Program-made: the position numbers and the translations under genes
Part shown: in pieces, positions 63,771 through 64,000 of the stretch
How the letters are laid out: every line of letters starts with the position of its first letter
Numbering within the stretch: the first letter of the stretch is position 1
Notes under the pieces: generated by a model
Seen by the model: the letters and a program-made list of their open reading frames with translations, nothing else
What the model was told of the DNA's origin: nothing
Databases searched by the model: none
NCBI GenBank assembly: GCA_013076295.1
Contig: RQOL01000660.1
Span: forward strand, 1,240,001-1,304,000
Reading direction: 5' to 3'
Length of the DNA: 64,000 nt
From: Sanderia malayensis
Taxonomy: Eukaryota > Cnidaria > Scyphozoa > Semaeostomeae > Pelagiidae

Positions 63771-64000
63771 GACATCTAAAGAGACTTCGATAGTTTTAGT
63801 TTCTATTCGAAACTAGATCCAAGATAACATAGTCTGAATGCTTCAGGTCAATTCAGTGTTGCAGTGGCCTTTCACAGAGTTTTCCTGCCTTGTTTGAAAA
63901 ACTAATTACATAAAAATGTTCTTAAAACTATGACCTATAGCTTTATGTCATTTTCAACTCGTTTACTCCGTTTTTAGCTTTTGGTCTGGGTCGAGCGGTT

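Overview
This is a stretch of animal (metazoan) nuclear DNA. The genes are split by GT-AG introns of roughly 100 to 1,100 bp. The gene content is animal: an SHC adaptor, a VWDE-type extracellular EGF protein, a C-type lectin, heparanase and a TRAP subunit. The intergenic and intronic space is AT-rich and packed with short non-autonomous transposons and tRNA-derived SINEs. The overall look fits an invertebrate, perhaps a cnidarian or sponge, but I cannot fix the phylum from sequence alone.

Layout. 1-353: first exon of a G-protein beta-5 gene (minus strand), head to head with a complete 14-exon stomatin-like protein 2 gene (693-6641, plus). 7320-9033: TRAP-beta/SSR2 (minus), tail to tail with STOML2. 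9.2-11.3 kb: three inverted-repeat transposons in series, the last abutting the start codon of a complete 8-exon heparanase gene (11319-17335, plus). 18.1-20.5 kb: a large inverted duplication around a palindromic 18-bp tandem repeat, with unidentified small minus-strand ORFs. 21290-24836: a cation-dependent mannose-6-phosphate-receptor/Atg27-like membrane protein (minus), with a foldback element and a SINE (itself interrupted by another element) in its introns. 25485-28005: an mTERF-family gene (minus). 28893-30029: a secreted two-exon C-type lectin (plus). 31502-56855: a 29-exon minus-strand gene for a giant VWDE-like extracellular protein of about 3,690 residues. One 5,745-bp exon of it carries about 51 EGF repeats, including a 15-unit near-identical 111-bp array. 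58149-59632: mitochondrial ribosomal protein mL37 (minus). 60453-63436: the 3' part of an SHC adaptor gene (minus), continuing beyond the window.

The genes do not form a pathway. Three are mitochondrial (STOML2, mTERF, mL37), three concern the secretory or endolysosomal route (SSR2, the M6PR-like protein, heparanase), and two are extracellular recognition or matrix proteins (lectin, VWDE-like). Exon boundaries were placed by hand from splice signals and checked by reading-frame phase across every junction.

Most notable points: the giant EGF exon with one unit carrying clustered 1-2 bp deletions; a degenerate protease-like N-terminus with a furin-type site on the VWDE-like protein; three GC-AG introns; a transposon whose target-site duplication contains the heparanase start codon; a group of foldback elements with 9-bp duplications, including an 80-bp TIR-to-TIR relic; and at least five families of TA-flanked MITEs.
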